Source of the DNA: an uncultured Christensenellaceae bacterium
Lineage (GTDB): Bacteria; Bacillota; Clostridia; Christensenellales; Borkfalkiaceae
Reading direction: 5' to 3'
Length of the DNA: 64,000 nt
Assembly: GCA_910588685.1 (NCBI GenBank)
Contig: CAJUPX010000004.1
Span: 37,185-101,184, forward strand
Each line of letters opens with the position of its first letter. Position 1 is the stretch's first letter. A program made the translations under genes and the position numbers. The notes beneath the pieces were generated by a model. It was not told the origin of the DNA. It made no database searches and was given only the letters and a program-made list of their open reading frames with translations. This document shows positions 23,712 through 32,387 of this stretch, piece by piece.

Positions 23712-23740
23712 TTGACATTTTGGTTTGCATTGTATATAAT
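23712..23740 (+). promoter_or_regulatory. Promoter of the LOG/LMW-PTP operon with ~290-base leader
   Basis: TTGACA at 23712-23717, 17-base spacer, TATAAT at 23735-23740. Transcription should begin near 23747-23749, right at the first base of the P1 stem of the leader. Confidence 0.85.
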
Positions 23741-23746
23741 GGTTAT

Positions 23747-24024
23747 ATGGGTAACCAAACCCAAGCGATACACCGTGAAAAGCGCTTTTGTGCTCTATCT
23801 GCGTTAAACTCATTTATTGTAGCGTCTACTACAATTACACTCGTTTGCCTTGATATAGCAAACAAAATCGCTAATTTCACGGCGCACGGCGTTTTTACGG
23901 AGCAAAATCGCAAGGGGATACGCACGAAACGGCACGAAAGCGTGTTGAACACACGCCGAGGGGCGGTTTGGGCGTATAGACTGCGATTGTGCCCCTAAAA
24001 ATGTATCTTTTGGGGTTGTTACCC
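23747..24024 (+). ncRNA. Candidate structured leader RNA / riboswitch-like element
   Basis: The ~278 bases between a strong promoter and the LOG-gene ribosome site fold into many exact helices. P1: GGGTAAC (23749-23755) with GTTACCC (24018-24024), closing the whole leader two bases before the ribosome site. P2: 23773-23791 with 23862-23882, about 18 pairs with one bulge. P3: TTGTAG/CTACAA (23817-23822/23829-23834). P4: GTTTGC/GCAAAC (23843-23848/23858-23863). P5: GCGTGT/ACACGC (23940-23945/23951-23956). GCCCC at 23991-23995 can pair with GGGGC (23960-23964) or, as CCCC, with GGGG (24012-24015), a possible switch. Small frames here are probably not translated. I do not recognise the RNA family. 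Confidence 0.5.
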
Positions 24025-24038
24025 GTAAGGAGTTTTAA

Positions 24039-24623
24039 ATGAAAATCTGTGTATTCGGCGCGGCAAGCGCACATATAGACGATAATTATATAAAAGAGGT
24101 GGAGGAGCTCGGCACGAAAATGGCAGCCCGCGGGCACTCGCTCGTGTTCGGTGCGGGCGGTACGGGGCTTATGGGCGCGGCTGCACGCGGGGTAAAGTCC
24201 GGCGGCGGATACGTGCACGGCGTAATCCCGCACTTTTTCAGAGAGGAAAAAGTAGAGTTAATCTATGAAAACTGCGATAAAATAACGTATACCGAGGATA
24301 TGTCGGAGCGTAAACGCACAATGGAGGACGAAGCGGACGCATTTATAATCGCGCCCGGCGGAGTTGGCACGTTTGAGGAGTTTTTTGAAGTTTTAACCTT
24401 AAAGCAGCTCGGCAGGCACGGCAAGGCGATAGCAATTTTCAATATAAACGGCTACTACGACGACCTTGAAAAATTTATGAGATGCGTGGCGGAGCGTAAA
24501 TTTATAACCTACGACACAAACGCAATGTGCGAGTATTTTACGGACGCCGACGAAATACTTGACTATCTTGAAAATTACAAGCCGTCTAAAACGCCCTGGC
24601 GCAAGCTCAAAACGGGGGACTGA
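24039..24623 (+). CDS. LOG-family Rossmann-fold protein
   Basis: 194 residues. Shows the lysine-decarboxylase-like LOG signature: GAGGTGLMGAAARG (nucleotide binding), RKRTMEDEADAFIIAPGGVGTFEEFFEVLTLKQLG with PGGxGTxxE. Many members are phosphoribohydrolases that free a base from a nucleoside 5'-monophosphate (cytokinin riboside monophosphate in plants); older names as lysine decarboxylase are wrong. Substrate here is unknown. AAGGAG ribosome site at 24027-24032. Its mRNA leader is long and highly structured. The stop codon overlaps the next start. Confidence 0.9.
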   Translation: MKICVFGAASAHIDDNYIKEVEELGTKMAARGHSLVFGAGGTGLMGAAARGVKSGGGYVHGVIPHFFREEKVELIYENCDKITYTEDMSERKRTMEDEADAFIIAPGGVGTFEEFFEVLTLKQLGRHGKAIAIFNINGYYDDLEKFMRCVAERKFITYDTNAMCEYFTDADEILDYLENYKPSKTPWRKLKTGD

Positions 24624-25108
24624 TGATAAGCGTAAATTTTGTTTGCCTCGGCAATATATGCCGTTCGCCGATGGCAGAGCTCATTTTTAAAAAGCTTGTG
24701 GAGGAGCGCGGGTTAAGCGGCAGTTTTGAAATAACCTCGCGCGGGACGTCCGATTACGAGGAGGGCAACGGAATTTATCCGTCTGCCAAAAAGACGCTTG
24801 AAAAGCACGGAATATCCGGAACTCACGTGTCCCGCCAGCTTACAAAAAAGGACGTAATAAACAGCGATTACGTTTTGGTTATGGACAGCTCTAATTTAAT
24901 GGACGTTTTAAGGCTTACGGGCGGAGAGTACGGTGAAAAAATATTTAAGCTGTGCTCTTTCACGTCAAAGCCGCGCGACGTTGCCGACCCCTGGTACACC
25001 CGCGATTTTGAAAAGGCGTATTCAGATATTACGGACGGCTGCGCCTGTTTTCTCGAACGGGTGTTAAATGAGCGCGCTGAAGAAATAGCCTACGATAAAA
25101 GACATTAA
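24623..25108 (+). CDS. Low-molecular-weight protein tyrosine phosphatase
   Basis: 161 residues. The phosphate-binding loop is VCLGNICRSPMAE near the N-terminus (Cys-x5-Arg-Ser, nucleophile and arginine), and the general acid aspartate is in VADPWYTRDFEKAY. In Firmicutes such enzymes dephosphorylate protein tyrosines or arginines, in stress response or exopolysaccharide control. The start overlaps the LOG gene stop (TGATG), so both are co-translated. No tyrosine kinase gene is nearby. Confidence 0.92.
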   Translation: MISVNFVCLGNICRSPMAELIFKKLVEERGLSGSFEITSRGTSDYEEGNGIYPSAKKTLEKHGISGTHVSRQLTKKDVINSDYVLVMDSSNLMDVLRLTGGEYGEKIFKLCSFTSKPRDVADPWYTRDFEKAYSDITDGCACFLERVLNERAEEIAYDKRH

Positions 25109-25114
25109 AATATA

Positions 25115-25145
25115 ACGCCGCCGAAGTTTTAAACTTCGGCGGCGT
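25115..25145 (+). terminator. Terminator of the LOG/LMW-PTP operon
   Basis: ACGCCGCCGAAGTTT pairs with AAACTTCGGCGGCGT (25115-25145), followed by AATTTATAAT. The long GC-rich stem is clear; the T-run is short. Confidence 0.75.
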
Positions 25146-25175
25146 AATTTATAATATAATTGATTTAAAAATAAA

Positions 25176-25203
25176 ACTCCCGCTTGTCATAAGAGCGGGA
25201 GTA
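25176..25203 (-). terminator. Terminator of degV
   Basis: On the minus strand ACTCCCGCT (25203-25195) pairs with AGCGGGAGT (25184-25176), followed by TTTTATTTTT. It ends the degV transcript ~60 bases after its stop. Confidence 0.75.
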
Positions 25204-25262
25204 TACTTAATACCCGTACCGTACAGCCATAAAACAGTCGGGGTTAAGCCGGATTGTCTACT

Positions 25263-26204
25263 TTAAATTTTTTGGACGGCGGGAGAAGAGAGTTTTTTTT
25301 TGAACGGTGACGTTGCAACGCCCGTTATCCTGTCTTTTCCGTAGAAGAAGAGGGCAACCGTTCCGGGACCTGCGTGTATTCCCGTACATATATCGTAATA
25401 CTCTATGATAAGGTCTTTTACGCCGTATTCCTTAATGAGCCCGGCAAGGTAAAGCGCGTCCTCCTCGCAGTCGGCGTGCGTTATTGCAACCGTTTGGTTT
25501 TCGGGCTCGGTTACGCGTTTTGCAAACTCCTGCGCAATAGTCTGAAGCGCTTTTTTTCTGCCGCGCTCCTTGCCCCACATAGCAAGCTTTGCGGGTTTTG
25601 CGTCGTTAGCCCAGAGAATGGGTTTGATGTTTAAAATAGTGCCCGCAATAGCTGCGAGCGCTGAAACTCTTCCGCCCTTTCTGAGATATTTCAAATCGCC
25701 AACCGTAACAAGGCTGTTAATTTTATAGGCGTTGTTTTTAACCCATTCGGCGCAGGTCTCGGCGCTTTCGCCCATTGCCCTTAAATCGGCTACGCGCAGA
25801 GCCAGAAGTCCCTGACCCATACTTGCGTTGGCGCTGTCGCATACGTAAAGCCGCGAAGAATACTTTTCTTCAAGCTCCTTTTTTGCTTTGAGCGCTTCGT
25901 TATGCGTTCCGCTCATACCGGAAGTTATGGTTATGAGCACTGCGTCGCGTCCGCTCTCAAGCGTGGGCGCTATCGCGTTTATAAATCTCTCCGCGCCGAC
26001 GAGCGAGGTTTTTACGTCCGCGCCGGCACGCATTTCATCGTAGAATTTTTTTGCCGTGTCGGAAAAATTTTCTTCCGCGTTGTAGCAAAGTCTTTCCGCG
26101 CCGTTTACCGTGCAGGTGTAAGATATAACGCGGATATCGTATTTTTTTACAAGCTCGTCGGGTATGTTAGCCGACGAGTCAACATAAATATCGAATAAAT
26201 TCAT
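25263..26204 (-). CDS. DegV family protein (fatty-acid binding, FakB-like)
   Basis: 313 residues. Starts with IYVDSSANIPDELVKKYDIRV, the typical two-domain DegV opening, and has TITSGMSGTHNEALKAKKEL (lipid head-group site) and KYLRKGGRVSALAAIAGTILNIKPIL. In Firmicutes FakB members hold a fatty acid for phosphorylation by FakA to make acyl-phosphate for membrane lipids. No fakA gene is in the window, so the specific role is inferred from family. The C-terminal ~12 residues (FKKKLSSPAVQKI) extend beyond the usual end. GGAGATG ribosome site upstream. Confidence 0.9.
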   Translation of the reverse strand: MNLFDIYVDSSANIPDELVKKYDIRVISYTCTVNGAERLCYNAEENFSDTAKKFYDEMRAGADVKTSLVGAERFINAIAPTLESGRDAVLITITSGMSGTHNEALKAKKELEEKYSSRLYVCDSANASMGQGLLALRVADLRAMGESAETCAEWVKNNAYKINSLVTVGDLKYLRKGGRVSALAAIAGTILNIKPILWANDAKPAKLAMWGKERGRKKALQTIAQEFAKRVTEPENQTVAITHADCEEDALYLAGLIKEYGVKDLIIEYYDICTGIHAGPGTVALFFYGKDRITGVATSPFKKKLSSPAVQKI

Positions 26205-26399
26205 AAAATCATCTCCGAAAATTTGGTTGTTGCGTATGCAATTCGATTACGCTATTATTATGGTACCAAAAGTTGAAAAATACAACCTAATTTATTCAAA
26301 ATGCGCTCCACTAAAAAATTTTACGGGTAAACTGTGCGGTTTAACAACTCTACCATTAAAATTTCATTCTCTACTCACGGTAGAATTTGGTTATTTTGC

Positions 26400-26428
26400 T
26401 TGTATTTTTAGCGAATATGTGCTAAAAT
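26400..26428 (+). promoter_or_regulatory. Promoter with overlapping palindrome ahead of the XRE gene
   Basis: TTGTAT (26400-26405), 17-base spacer, TAAAAT (26423-26428). The -10 box ends six bases before ATG 26435, so the transcript probably starts at the ATG. TTTTAGC (26406-26412) and GCTAAAA (26421-26427) form a perfect inverted repeat across the spacer and -10 box, a likely operator, perhaps for the regulator itself. Confidence 0.6.
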
Positions 26429-26434
26429 AGCCGT

Positions 26435-27130
26435 ATGGAAGATGTAAAAGATATAATTGCCAAAAATCTTGTTGAGCTGCGAATCCGCGCAAAGCTTACG
26501 CAAATACAGCTTGCAAATATGCTGAATTATTCGGATAAAGCCGTTTCCAAATGGGAGCGCGGCGACGCCGTGCCCGATTTGCGAGTGCTTATAAAGCTTT
26601 CGGAAATATACGGAGTAACCGTTGACGATATAGTAAAATCCAAGGATATAACTTTAAAGGTTCACCCCAAAAAGCTTATTACCGGCAAGCGCGGATTTGT
26701 GGTTGCAATGTCTTCGGTGCTTGTCTGGTTTGTGGCTACGATAATTTTTATAGTACTGTTTTCATTCCCCGTTACGCAGAAATATGCCTATCTGGTGTTT
26801 GTGTGCGCAACCTTGCCCACGTCGATAATACTTATGGTTTTTTCCTGCATATGGGGTAACAGAATTACTACGGCGCTTACAAGCTCGCTTGTGGTATGGA
26901 TGGCTATAATGACCAGCCATATAGTAGTAATGACGTTTACGGACTTTACTACCATACACCTTTTGTATATAGTGGGAGCGGTTTTTGAACTCCTCATAAT
27001 TTTGTGGTTTACTTACAGATGGTTTGCAACTAAGAAGGCAAAAATATTAAAGGACGCGGCGGACAAAAAACTTGCCGAAAAAGCCGCTTCAAATATCGAT
27101 AAAGAAAACGAAGCTTCTGCGGAGGATTGA
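26435..27130 (+). CDS. XRE-family regulator with C-terminal membrane domain
   Basis: 231 residues. An N-terminal helix-turn-helix (residues ~10-65: LRIRAKLTQIQLANMLNYSDKAVSKWERG) is followed, after a short linker, by four hydrophobic helices (starting near VAMSSVLVWFVATIIFIVLF, YAYLVFVCATLPTSIILMVF, SLVVWMAIMTSHIVVMTF, HLLYIVGAVFELLIILWF) and a charged tail ending EASAED. It would be a membrane-tethered DNA-binding protein; such proteins are common in Clostridia but ligands are not known. The gene lacks a Shine-Dalgarno and appears leaderless. Its stop is next to the gltX ribosome site (GGAGG at 27121-27125), so they are probably in one operon. Confidence 0.85.
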   Translation: MEDVKDIIAKNLVELRIRAKLTQIQLANMLNYSDKAVSKWERGDAVPDLRVLIKLSEIYGVTVDDIVKSKDITLKVHPKKLITGKRGFVVAMSSVLVWFVATIIFIVLFSFPVTQKYAYLVFVCATLPTSIILMVFSCIWGNRITTALTSSLVVWMAIMTSHIVVMTFTDFTTIHLLYIVGAVFELLIILWFTYRWFATKKAKILKDAADKKLAEKAASNIDKENEASAED

Positions 27131-27132
27131 TT

Positions 27133-28776
27133 ATGGATTTGAAAAAACTTGCAAATGCTCTTATTCCCGGCGACGGTTTACTCCCGCCGGAAAAATACGA
27201 AGAACTTTTCCCTGCCCGAAACCTTGAAAAGGGCGCGGAAGTTACCCGCCTTGCGCCGTCGCCCACAGGGTTTATACATCTGGGCAACCTGTATTCGGCT
27301 CTTGCCGACGAAAGGTGCGCGCATACCACGGGCGGAGTTTTTTATCTGCGCATAGAGGATACCGACGAAAAGAGAAAGGTTGACGGCGCGGTTGAAAGCG
27401 TTATCCGTTCGCTTAAATATTTCGGCATCAAATTCGACGAGGGCGCGGAAATCGATTCGCCGCTCAACAAGTACGGACCTTACTATCAGCGCAGGCGCGC
27501 GGATATTTATCACGCTTATGCCAAAAAGCTTATAGAGGAGGGGTATGCTTATCCCTGTTTCTGCACGGCGGAGGAGCTTGACGCGATACGCGAAACGCAG
27601 ACCGAAAACAAACAGACTACGGGATATTACGGCGCCTATGCCAAATGCCGCAACCTTTCCGAAGAGCAGATATACAAAAATCTCGCCGACAAAATTCCTT
27701 TTGTAATAAGGCTTAAATCGCAGGGCAGTATTGAAAATAAATTTACCTTCCGCGACTCTATAAAGGGCGATATAACGGTAACCGAAAACGACCAGGACGT
27801 AGTAATTTTAAAGTCGGACGGCATACCCACATATCACTTTGCGCACGCAGTAGACGACCATCTTATGCGCACAACGCTTGTAATCCGCGGCGAGGAATGG
27901 CTGTCGAGTCTGCCTGTGCATTTAGAACTGCACAAGGTCCTCGGCTTTAAGCCGCCGAGATACGCGCACACGTCCTCGCTTATGAAAATGGACGGCGGCA
28001 ACAAGAGAAAACTCTCCAAACGCAAGGACCCCGAGCTTTCTCTCGACTATTACAGAGAGGCGGGTTATTATCCCGAGGCTGTAATAAAATATCTTATGAC
28101 GGTTTTAAACTCGAATTTCGAGGAGTGGGAGCTTAAAAATCCCGGCGCCGATTACCGCGAGTTCAAATTCAGAATAGACAAAATGGGCAAGAGCGGCGCG
28201 CTGTTCGACCTGGATAAACTCAACGACGTTTCAAAAACCGAAATTTCAAAGATCTCCGAATACGATTGCTATGATTTTTTGAACGGCTGGGTAAACGAAT
28301 TCGGAACGGCTGCGGATAAGGAGCATTTTAAGGACAAAGAGTATATAATAAGTATTCTGAGGCTTATAATGGGCGTCGGCGGTAAAAAACGCCGCAAAGA
28401 CATAGCTCGCGCCGAACAGGGTATACGTTTGATGGACTATTTCTTTGACGATACGTTTACGCCCGACCGTAATTACAGGTTTGATAAAGATACCGTAAAC
28501 TGCGTACTTGACGGCTTTGCCGCCGCATACGACCCCGTCGACGACAACCAGACCTGGTTCAACAAATTAAAAGCCGTTGCGGCTTCCGCGGGCTTTGCCG
28601 CAGAAACAAGCGAGTATAAAAAGAATCCTGAGGCGTTCAAGGGCAGTGTTTCGGACGCGGCGGAAATTTTGCGCATAGCCGTCACGGGCAGTGCAAACTC
28701 CCCGGATTTATGCACGATTATGGGCATTTTAGGCGGACAGCGCTCAGTTGCGCGGCTTGCAAACGCAAAACTTTAA
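27133..28776 (+). CDS. gltX: Glutamyl-tRNA synthetase
   Basis: 547 residues from ATG 27133, seven bases after GGAGG; a TTG six bases earlier is less well placed. Class I synthetase: the HIGH-type motif is APSPTGFIHLGNLYSA, LRIEDTDEKRK binds glutamate, and the KMSKS-type loop is KRKLSKRKDPE. It is longer than the ~485-residue E. coli enzyme, with an N-terminal extension of ~35 residues before the core. Cytoplasmic, charges tRNA-Glu; in organisms lacking GlnRS it also misacylates tRNA-Gln. A tRNA-Glu(CTC) gene lies ~4.5 kb to the left. Confidence 0.93.
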   Translation: MDLKKLANALIPGDGLLPPEKYEELFPARNLEKGAEVTRLAPSPTGFIHLGNLYSALADERCAHTTGGVFYLRIEDTDEKRKVDGAVESVIRSLKYFGIKFDEGAEIDSPLNKYGPYYQRRRADIYHAYAKKLIEEGYAYPCFCTAEELDAIRETQTENKQTTGYYGAYAKCRNLSEEQIYKNLADKIPFVIRLKSQGSIENKFTFRDSIKGDITVTENDQDVVILKSDGIPTYHFAHAVDDHLMRTTLVIRGEEWLSSLPVHLELHKVLGFKPPRYAHTSSLMKMDGGNKRKLSKRKDPELSLDYYREAGYYPEAVIKYLMTVLNSNFEEWELKNPGADYREFKFRIDKMGKSGALFDLDKLNDVSKTEISKISEYDCYDFLNGWVNEFGTAADKEHFKDKEYIISILRLIMGVGGKKRRKDIARAEQGIRLMDYFFDDTFTPDRNYRFDKDTVNCVLDGFAAAYDPVDDNQTWFNKLKAVAASAGFAAETSEYKKNPEAFKGSVSDAAEILRIAVTGSANSPDLCTIMGILGGQRSVARLANAKL

Positions 28777-28815
28777 TTTTATAACGATATATTTATGTAT
28801 TTATAAGGGAAAACT

Positions 28816-31800
28816 ATGCTGAAATTAATTGACATAAAAAAGGATTACGAGGTTGCCGGCGAATCCGTACACGCATTAAAAGGTATTACGATAAACTTCA
28901 GAAAAAACGAATTCGTATCCATTTTAGGCGCTTCGGGCTGCGGCAAAACAACTTTACTCAACATTATAGGCGGTCTTGATAAATATACTTCGGGCGATTT
29001 GATTATAGAGGGCAGAAGTACAAAATCGTTTAAAGACGGCGACTGGGACACTTACAGAAACCACTCCATAGGATTTATATTCCAGAGTTATCATCTCATT
29101 CCCCACCAGACGATATTGCAGAACGTAGAGCTTGCGCTCACCATTTCAGGCGTGGAAAAAGCCGAAAGAAAGCGCAGAGCAATAGAAGCGCTCGAAAAGG
29201 TGGGCTTAGGCGATAAAATACATAACCGGCCCAACCAGCTTTCCGGCGGTCAGGCGCAGAGGGTGGCAATAGCCCGCGCGCTTATAAACGACCCCGAGAT
29301 AGTTCTCGCCGACGAGCCCACCGGCGCGCTAGATTCCAAAACCAGCGTTCAGATAATGGAGCTGTTAAAGGAGATTTCCCGCGACAGGCTCGTTATTATG
29401 GTAACGCACAACCCCGAGCTTGCCGAGCAGTATTCAACGCGAATTATAAGGCTTCTCGACGGCGAAATGATAAACGACAGTATGCCTTACGACGGAGAAG
29501 AGAACGCAAAAGAAATTTTGCCCGAACCCGAGCCCGAACAGGAGAAAAAGCCCGAAACAGGCAAAGGCAGAAAGAAAAAGTCGTCTATGTCGGTGGGAAT
29601 GGCTTTTATGCTCTCGCTCAAAAACCTGCTGTCAAAGTGCAAGCGCACCGTTATGGTTTCGGTTGCGGGCAGTATAGGCATAATAGGCGTATCTTTAGTG
29701 CTTGCGATTTCCGCAGGAGTACATAACTATATAGTGAGTATGGAGGACGACCTCTTGTCGGGCTATCCGCTTACGGTATCGCAGTCGGCAGTAAACTTTG
29801 AATCGCTTATGCTGGCTTCTATGTCCGACGATAACGCTTTAAATCCCGTCCGTCTGTCCGATAAGATATATGTTGATTCGGTTATAGAGTCGCTTATGAA
29901 AATGGGCAGCAGTCTAACTTCAAACAATATTACGGAAGAGTATATAAATTACGTGGAGCAAATGCCCGCGGAGTATTATAACGCGATAATGTATTCGTAC
30001 GGTTTCGAGCCCGCAAACAATATCTTCACAAATTTTAAACTTGACGAAAACGACCCCGGCGAGGAAATTTCCGTTACGGGGATGCGCGCTATGTACGGTT
30101 CGGTGCTCAGCGCAGTCGGCGAAAAGGACGGCAACGAGCAGTTCAAAGCGTTTACGCAGGTAATTCCCACCATACGCACCTTTTACCAGATGCCGAACAA
30201 CTACGACTATATCCTTTCCCAGTACGATATTCTCGCAACCAACTTAGATAAGACGTCAAATTTTACGGGTGACGAACTCAAGGAAATTTTTGAGAATAAA
30301 GACAGTATGATTATGGTTGTCAACGACGGAGCCACTGCGGACTTGTATCTCGGGCAGTTCGGTTACTTCACGCAGGAGGAGTTCCTCAATTTTGCCGAGC
30401 GTGCAAAAAATATTGCGGACGGTAAAAACGATACTTCGGAGTTTGACGGATATATTCAAAGCTACCTCGACGGAAAGGATTACGATTTCTTTATAGACAA
30501 GGATGGCGAGTATACTTTTAAATGGTATCCCAACGACAGCATATACGGAGAGCTCGGCAATCTTCCGCCCGACCTAATCGATATACCGGACGAGTATAAA
30601 CCGCTTATAGACAACTTTTACTATCAGCCTTATTCCGCGCAGTTTATGCCCAACCGCGATAAGTCAAACGACGTTGAGCTCAAAGTAAAAGTAATTCTCC
30701 AAAAAAAGGAAAATGTGTCGTACGGCTGTCTTTCAAGCGGATTTTATTACACCGAGGCTCTTACCGGGCATTTTCTCGAAACGGGTTTAAACAGCAGAGT
30801 CGTCAATTATATCGAAAAGAATACGGAAGGTTATCTTAAAAGTATGCCTTTCACATACCATTACACTTTTGACGGCGTTAAAGAGAACAAAACTACGCTT
30901 TTTCAGCCGCGCAGCTCTGATATGATGTCTATGATGTCGTCGATAATGGGAGGCGGCGACGGAACCGATTTGTTGGCTGCATTCCGCGTGCCCGCCCGCT
31001 ATTTGGGCGGCGATGATATTCCCGACTCGATTTATATGTACATCAGCGATTTTAAAACCAAAGACCTTGTAACAGCATATCTTGACGAGTGGAACAAGTC
31101 GGCTAAGGCGCAAAACGCAATCGCGTACGGCGTTGACGGCAAGGAAGTACTTTTTGGCGCGGATTCCGCAGGCTCTGTACGGTATGCCGACGGTAGTACG
31201 GATACTGTAACCGAAAGCGCGTTCGGGGATATTTCGCAAAAAATAAAAGCCGAGCTAAATAAGGGCAACGGAGTAACTTATATAGACTCCGCAGGCGCAG
31301 AGGCTGCGCTTGTGCTGCGCGGCACGTTCAGCTGGACGGAAACGGCGGAAAACGGAGAAAAGATTGAGCATACCGTTATACTGTCTGAGAAGGACAATAT
31401 AGAATATACCGATACAGTGGGACTTATCATATCTATGGTCAACACAATGATAGATATGGTTACGTTTGCGCTTGTTGCGTTTACCGCGCTTGCGCTCGTT
31501 GTATCAACGGTAATGGTAGGCATAATAACGTACGTGTCGGTTGTCGAACGCGTAAAGGAAATAGGTATTCTGCGCGCTGTCGGCGCAAGGAAAAAGGACA
31601 TAAAACGGCTGTTCAACGCCGAAACCTTTATTATAGGACTTGCCGCGGGTATCGTCGGAATAGGAGTAACCTATATTCTGTCGCTTATACTCAATCTCAT
31701 AGTGTCGGCACTGGCGCCTATATCGGCTATCGCCGCTCTGCCTATATGGCAAGCGCTGGTAATGATAGCTATAAGCGTAGGTTTAACGCTTATATCCGGT

Positions 31801-31860
31801 TTGATTCCCGCGTCGGCAGCGGCTAAAAAAGACCCCGTAGTAGCTTTGAGAACCGAGTAA
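28816..31860 (+). CDS. MacB-like ABC exporter, ATPase fused to FtsX-type permease
   Basis: 1014 residues combining both parts in one chain. Residues 1-~225 form the ATPase: Walker A GASGCGKTT, signature LSGGQAQRVAIARAL, Walker B VLADEPTGALD, H-loop MVTHNPE. A Pro/Glu/Lys-rich linker follows, then a first membrane helix (VAGSIGIIGVSLVLAIS), a ~570-residue extracellular domain, and three C-terminal helices with FtsX signature VERVKEIGILRAVGARKKDI. Such transporters drive conformational work outside the cell (peptide or lipoprotein export, or antimicrobial removal) rather than transport through a channel. No sensor kinase is next to it. A following FMN lipoprotein gene is 44 bases downstream. 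Confidence 0.9.
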   Translation: MLKLIDIKKDYEVAGESVHALKGITINFRKNEFVSILGASGCGKTTLLNIIGGLDKYTSGDLIIEGRSTKSFKDGDWDTYRNHSIGFIFQSYHLIPHQTILQNVELALTISGVEKAERKRRAIEALEKVGLGDKIHNRPNQLSGGQAQRVAIARALINDPEIVLADEPTGALDSKTSVQIMELLKEISRDRLVIMVTHNPELAEQYSTRIIRLLDGEMINDSMPYDGEENAKEILPEPEPEQEKKPETGKGRKKKSSMSVGMAFMLSLKNLLSKCKRTVMVSVAGSIGIIGVSLVLAISAGVHNYIVSMEDDLLSGYPLTVSQSAVNFESLMLASMSDDNALNPVRLSDKIYVDSVIESLMKMGSSLTSNNITEEYINYVEQMPAEYYNAIMYSYGFEPANNIFTNFKLDENDPGEEISVTGMRAMYGSVLSAVGEKDGNEQFKAFTQVIPTIRTFYQMPNNYDYILSQYDILATNLDKTSNFTGDELKEIFENKDSMIMVVNDGATADLYLGQFGYFTQEEFLNFAERAKNIADGKNDTSEFDGYIQSYLDGKDYDFFIDKDGEYTFKWYPNDSIYGELGNLPPDLIDIPDEYKPLIDNFYYQPYSAQFMPNRDKSNDVELKVKVILQKKENVSYGCLSSGFYYTEALTGHFLETGLNSRVVNYIEKNTEGYLKSMPFTYHYTFDGVKENKTTLFQPRSSDMMSMMSSIMGGGDGTDLLAAFRVPARYLGGDDIPDSIYMYISDFKTKDLVTAYLDEWNKSAKAQNAIAYGVDGKEVLFGADSAGSVRYADGSTDTVTESAFGDISQKIKAELNKGNGVTYIDSAGAEAALVLRGTFSWTETAENGEKIEHTVILSEKDNIEYTDTVGLIISMVNTMIDMVTFALVAFTALALVVSTVMVGIITYVSVVERVKEIGILRAVGARKKDIKRLFNAETFIIGLAAGIVGIGVTYILSLILNLIVSALAPISAIAALPIWQALVMIAISVGLTLISGLIPASAAAKKDPVVALRTE

Positions 31861-31904
31861 CGGGCAAAAGTATAATATTTAAATTTAAAGTCAACAATAT
31901 AAGT

Positions 31905-32345
31905 ATGAAAAAGTTATTTCTTATTATATCGTTGGCTTTTTGTTTGTTCGCGTTTGCCGGTTGCGGCGGCGCAAAGTCGTATACGGGCGAATACGGATAC
32001 GAGAATTACGGCGTTAAATACGGCGTTAAAGTGCAGGTGCAGGTTAAGGGCGATAAAATAACGGGCGTTGAAATATTGCAATCCGACTATACCGCCGCTA
32101 CTCCCGAAGATATTTGGGACGGCAAGCCTACGTGGGACGAGGGGCTTTCCGCACTTTTAAAGAGCTTCGAAGGCAAAACCGTTGAAGAAATACGCGCCAT
32201 AAACGTTGCGGTTAAAGACGACGGCGAACCGTACACCACCGACGACGGCGTTCAGGTTAATTATGGCGGGCTTGTTATTACGGGCGCTACAATGGGCAGC
32301 GGCAGACTTTTGCTCGCGGTACAAAACGCGCTTTCTAATATGTAA
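31905..32345 (+). CDS. FMN-binding lipoprotein
   Basis: 146 residues. A signal peptide with lipobox AFAGC ends near residue 20. The mature part is a single FMN-binding domain (EYGYENYGVKYGVKVQVQVKGDKITGVEI) whose C-terminal LVITGATMGSGRLLLAVQNAL contains the [S/T]GAT motif on which ApbE attaches FMN to the threonine in RnfG, NqrC and PplA-type proteins. The next gene is apbE, which supports this. It would be an extracytoplasmic flavoprotein handling single electrons. No clear Shine-Dalgarno precedes the ATG. Confidence 0.85.
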   Translation: MKKLFLIISLAFCLFAFAGCGGAKSYTGEYGYENYGVKYGVKVQVQVKGDKITGVEILQSDYTAATPEDIWDGKPTWDEGLSALLKSFEGKTVEEIRAINVAVKDDGEPYTTDDGVQVNYGGLVITGATMGSGRLLLAVQNALSNM

Positions 32346-32352
32346 AAATATA

Positions 32353-32381
32353 TTGCCAAAACGCTTAAAAGCGGTTATAAT
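32353..32381 (+). promoter_or_regulatory. Promoter of apbE placed for a leaderless transcript
   Basis: TTGCCA (32353-32358), 17-base spacer containing the inverted repeat CGCTTAAAAGCG, TATAAT (32376-32381). The -10 ends six bases before ATG 32388 and there is no ribosome binding site. Confidence 0.75.
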
Positions 32382-32387
32382 TTAACT

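Noticed and set aside
23720..23998. 92-codon frame upstream of the LOG gene
   Set aside because: Its bases are taken up by exact inverted repeats that explain the sequence better, it starts upstream of the predicted transcript start and has no ribosome site.
26227..26430. 67-codon frame between degV and the XRE gene
   Set aside because: It has no ribosome site, lies on divergent promoter sequence and shows no protein-like pattern.
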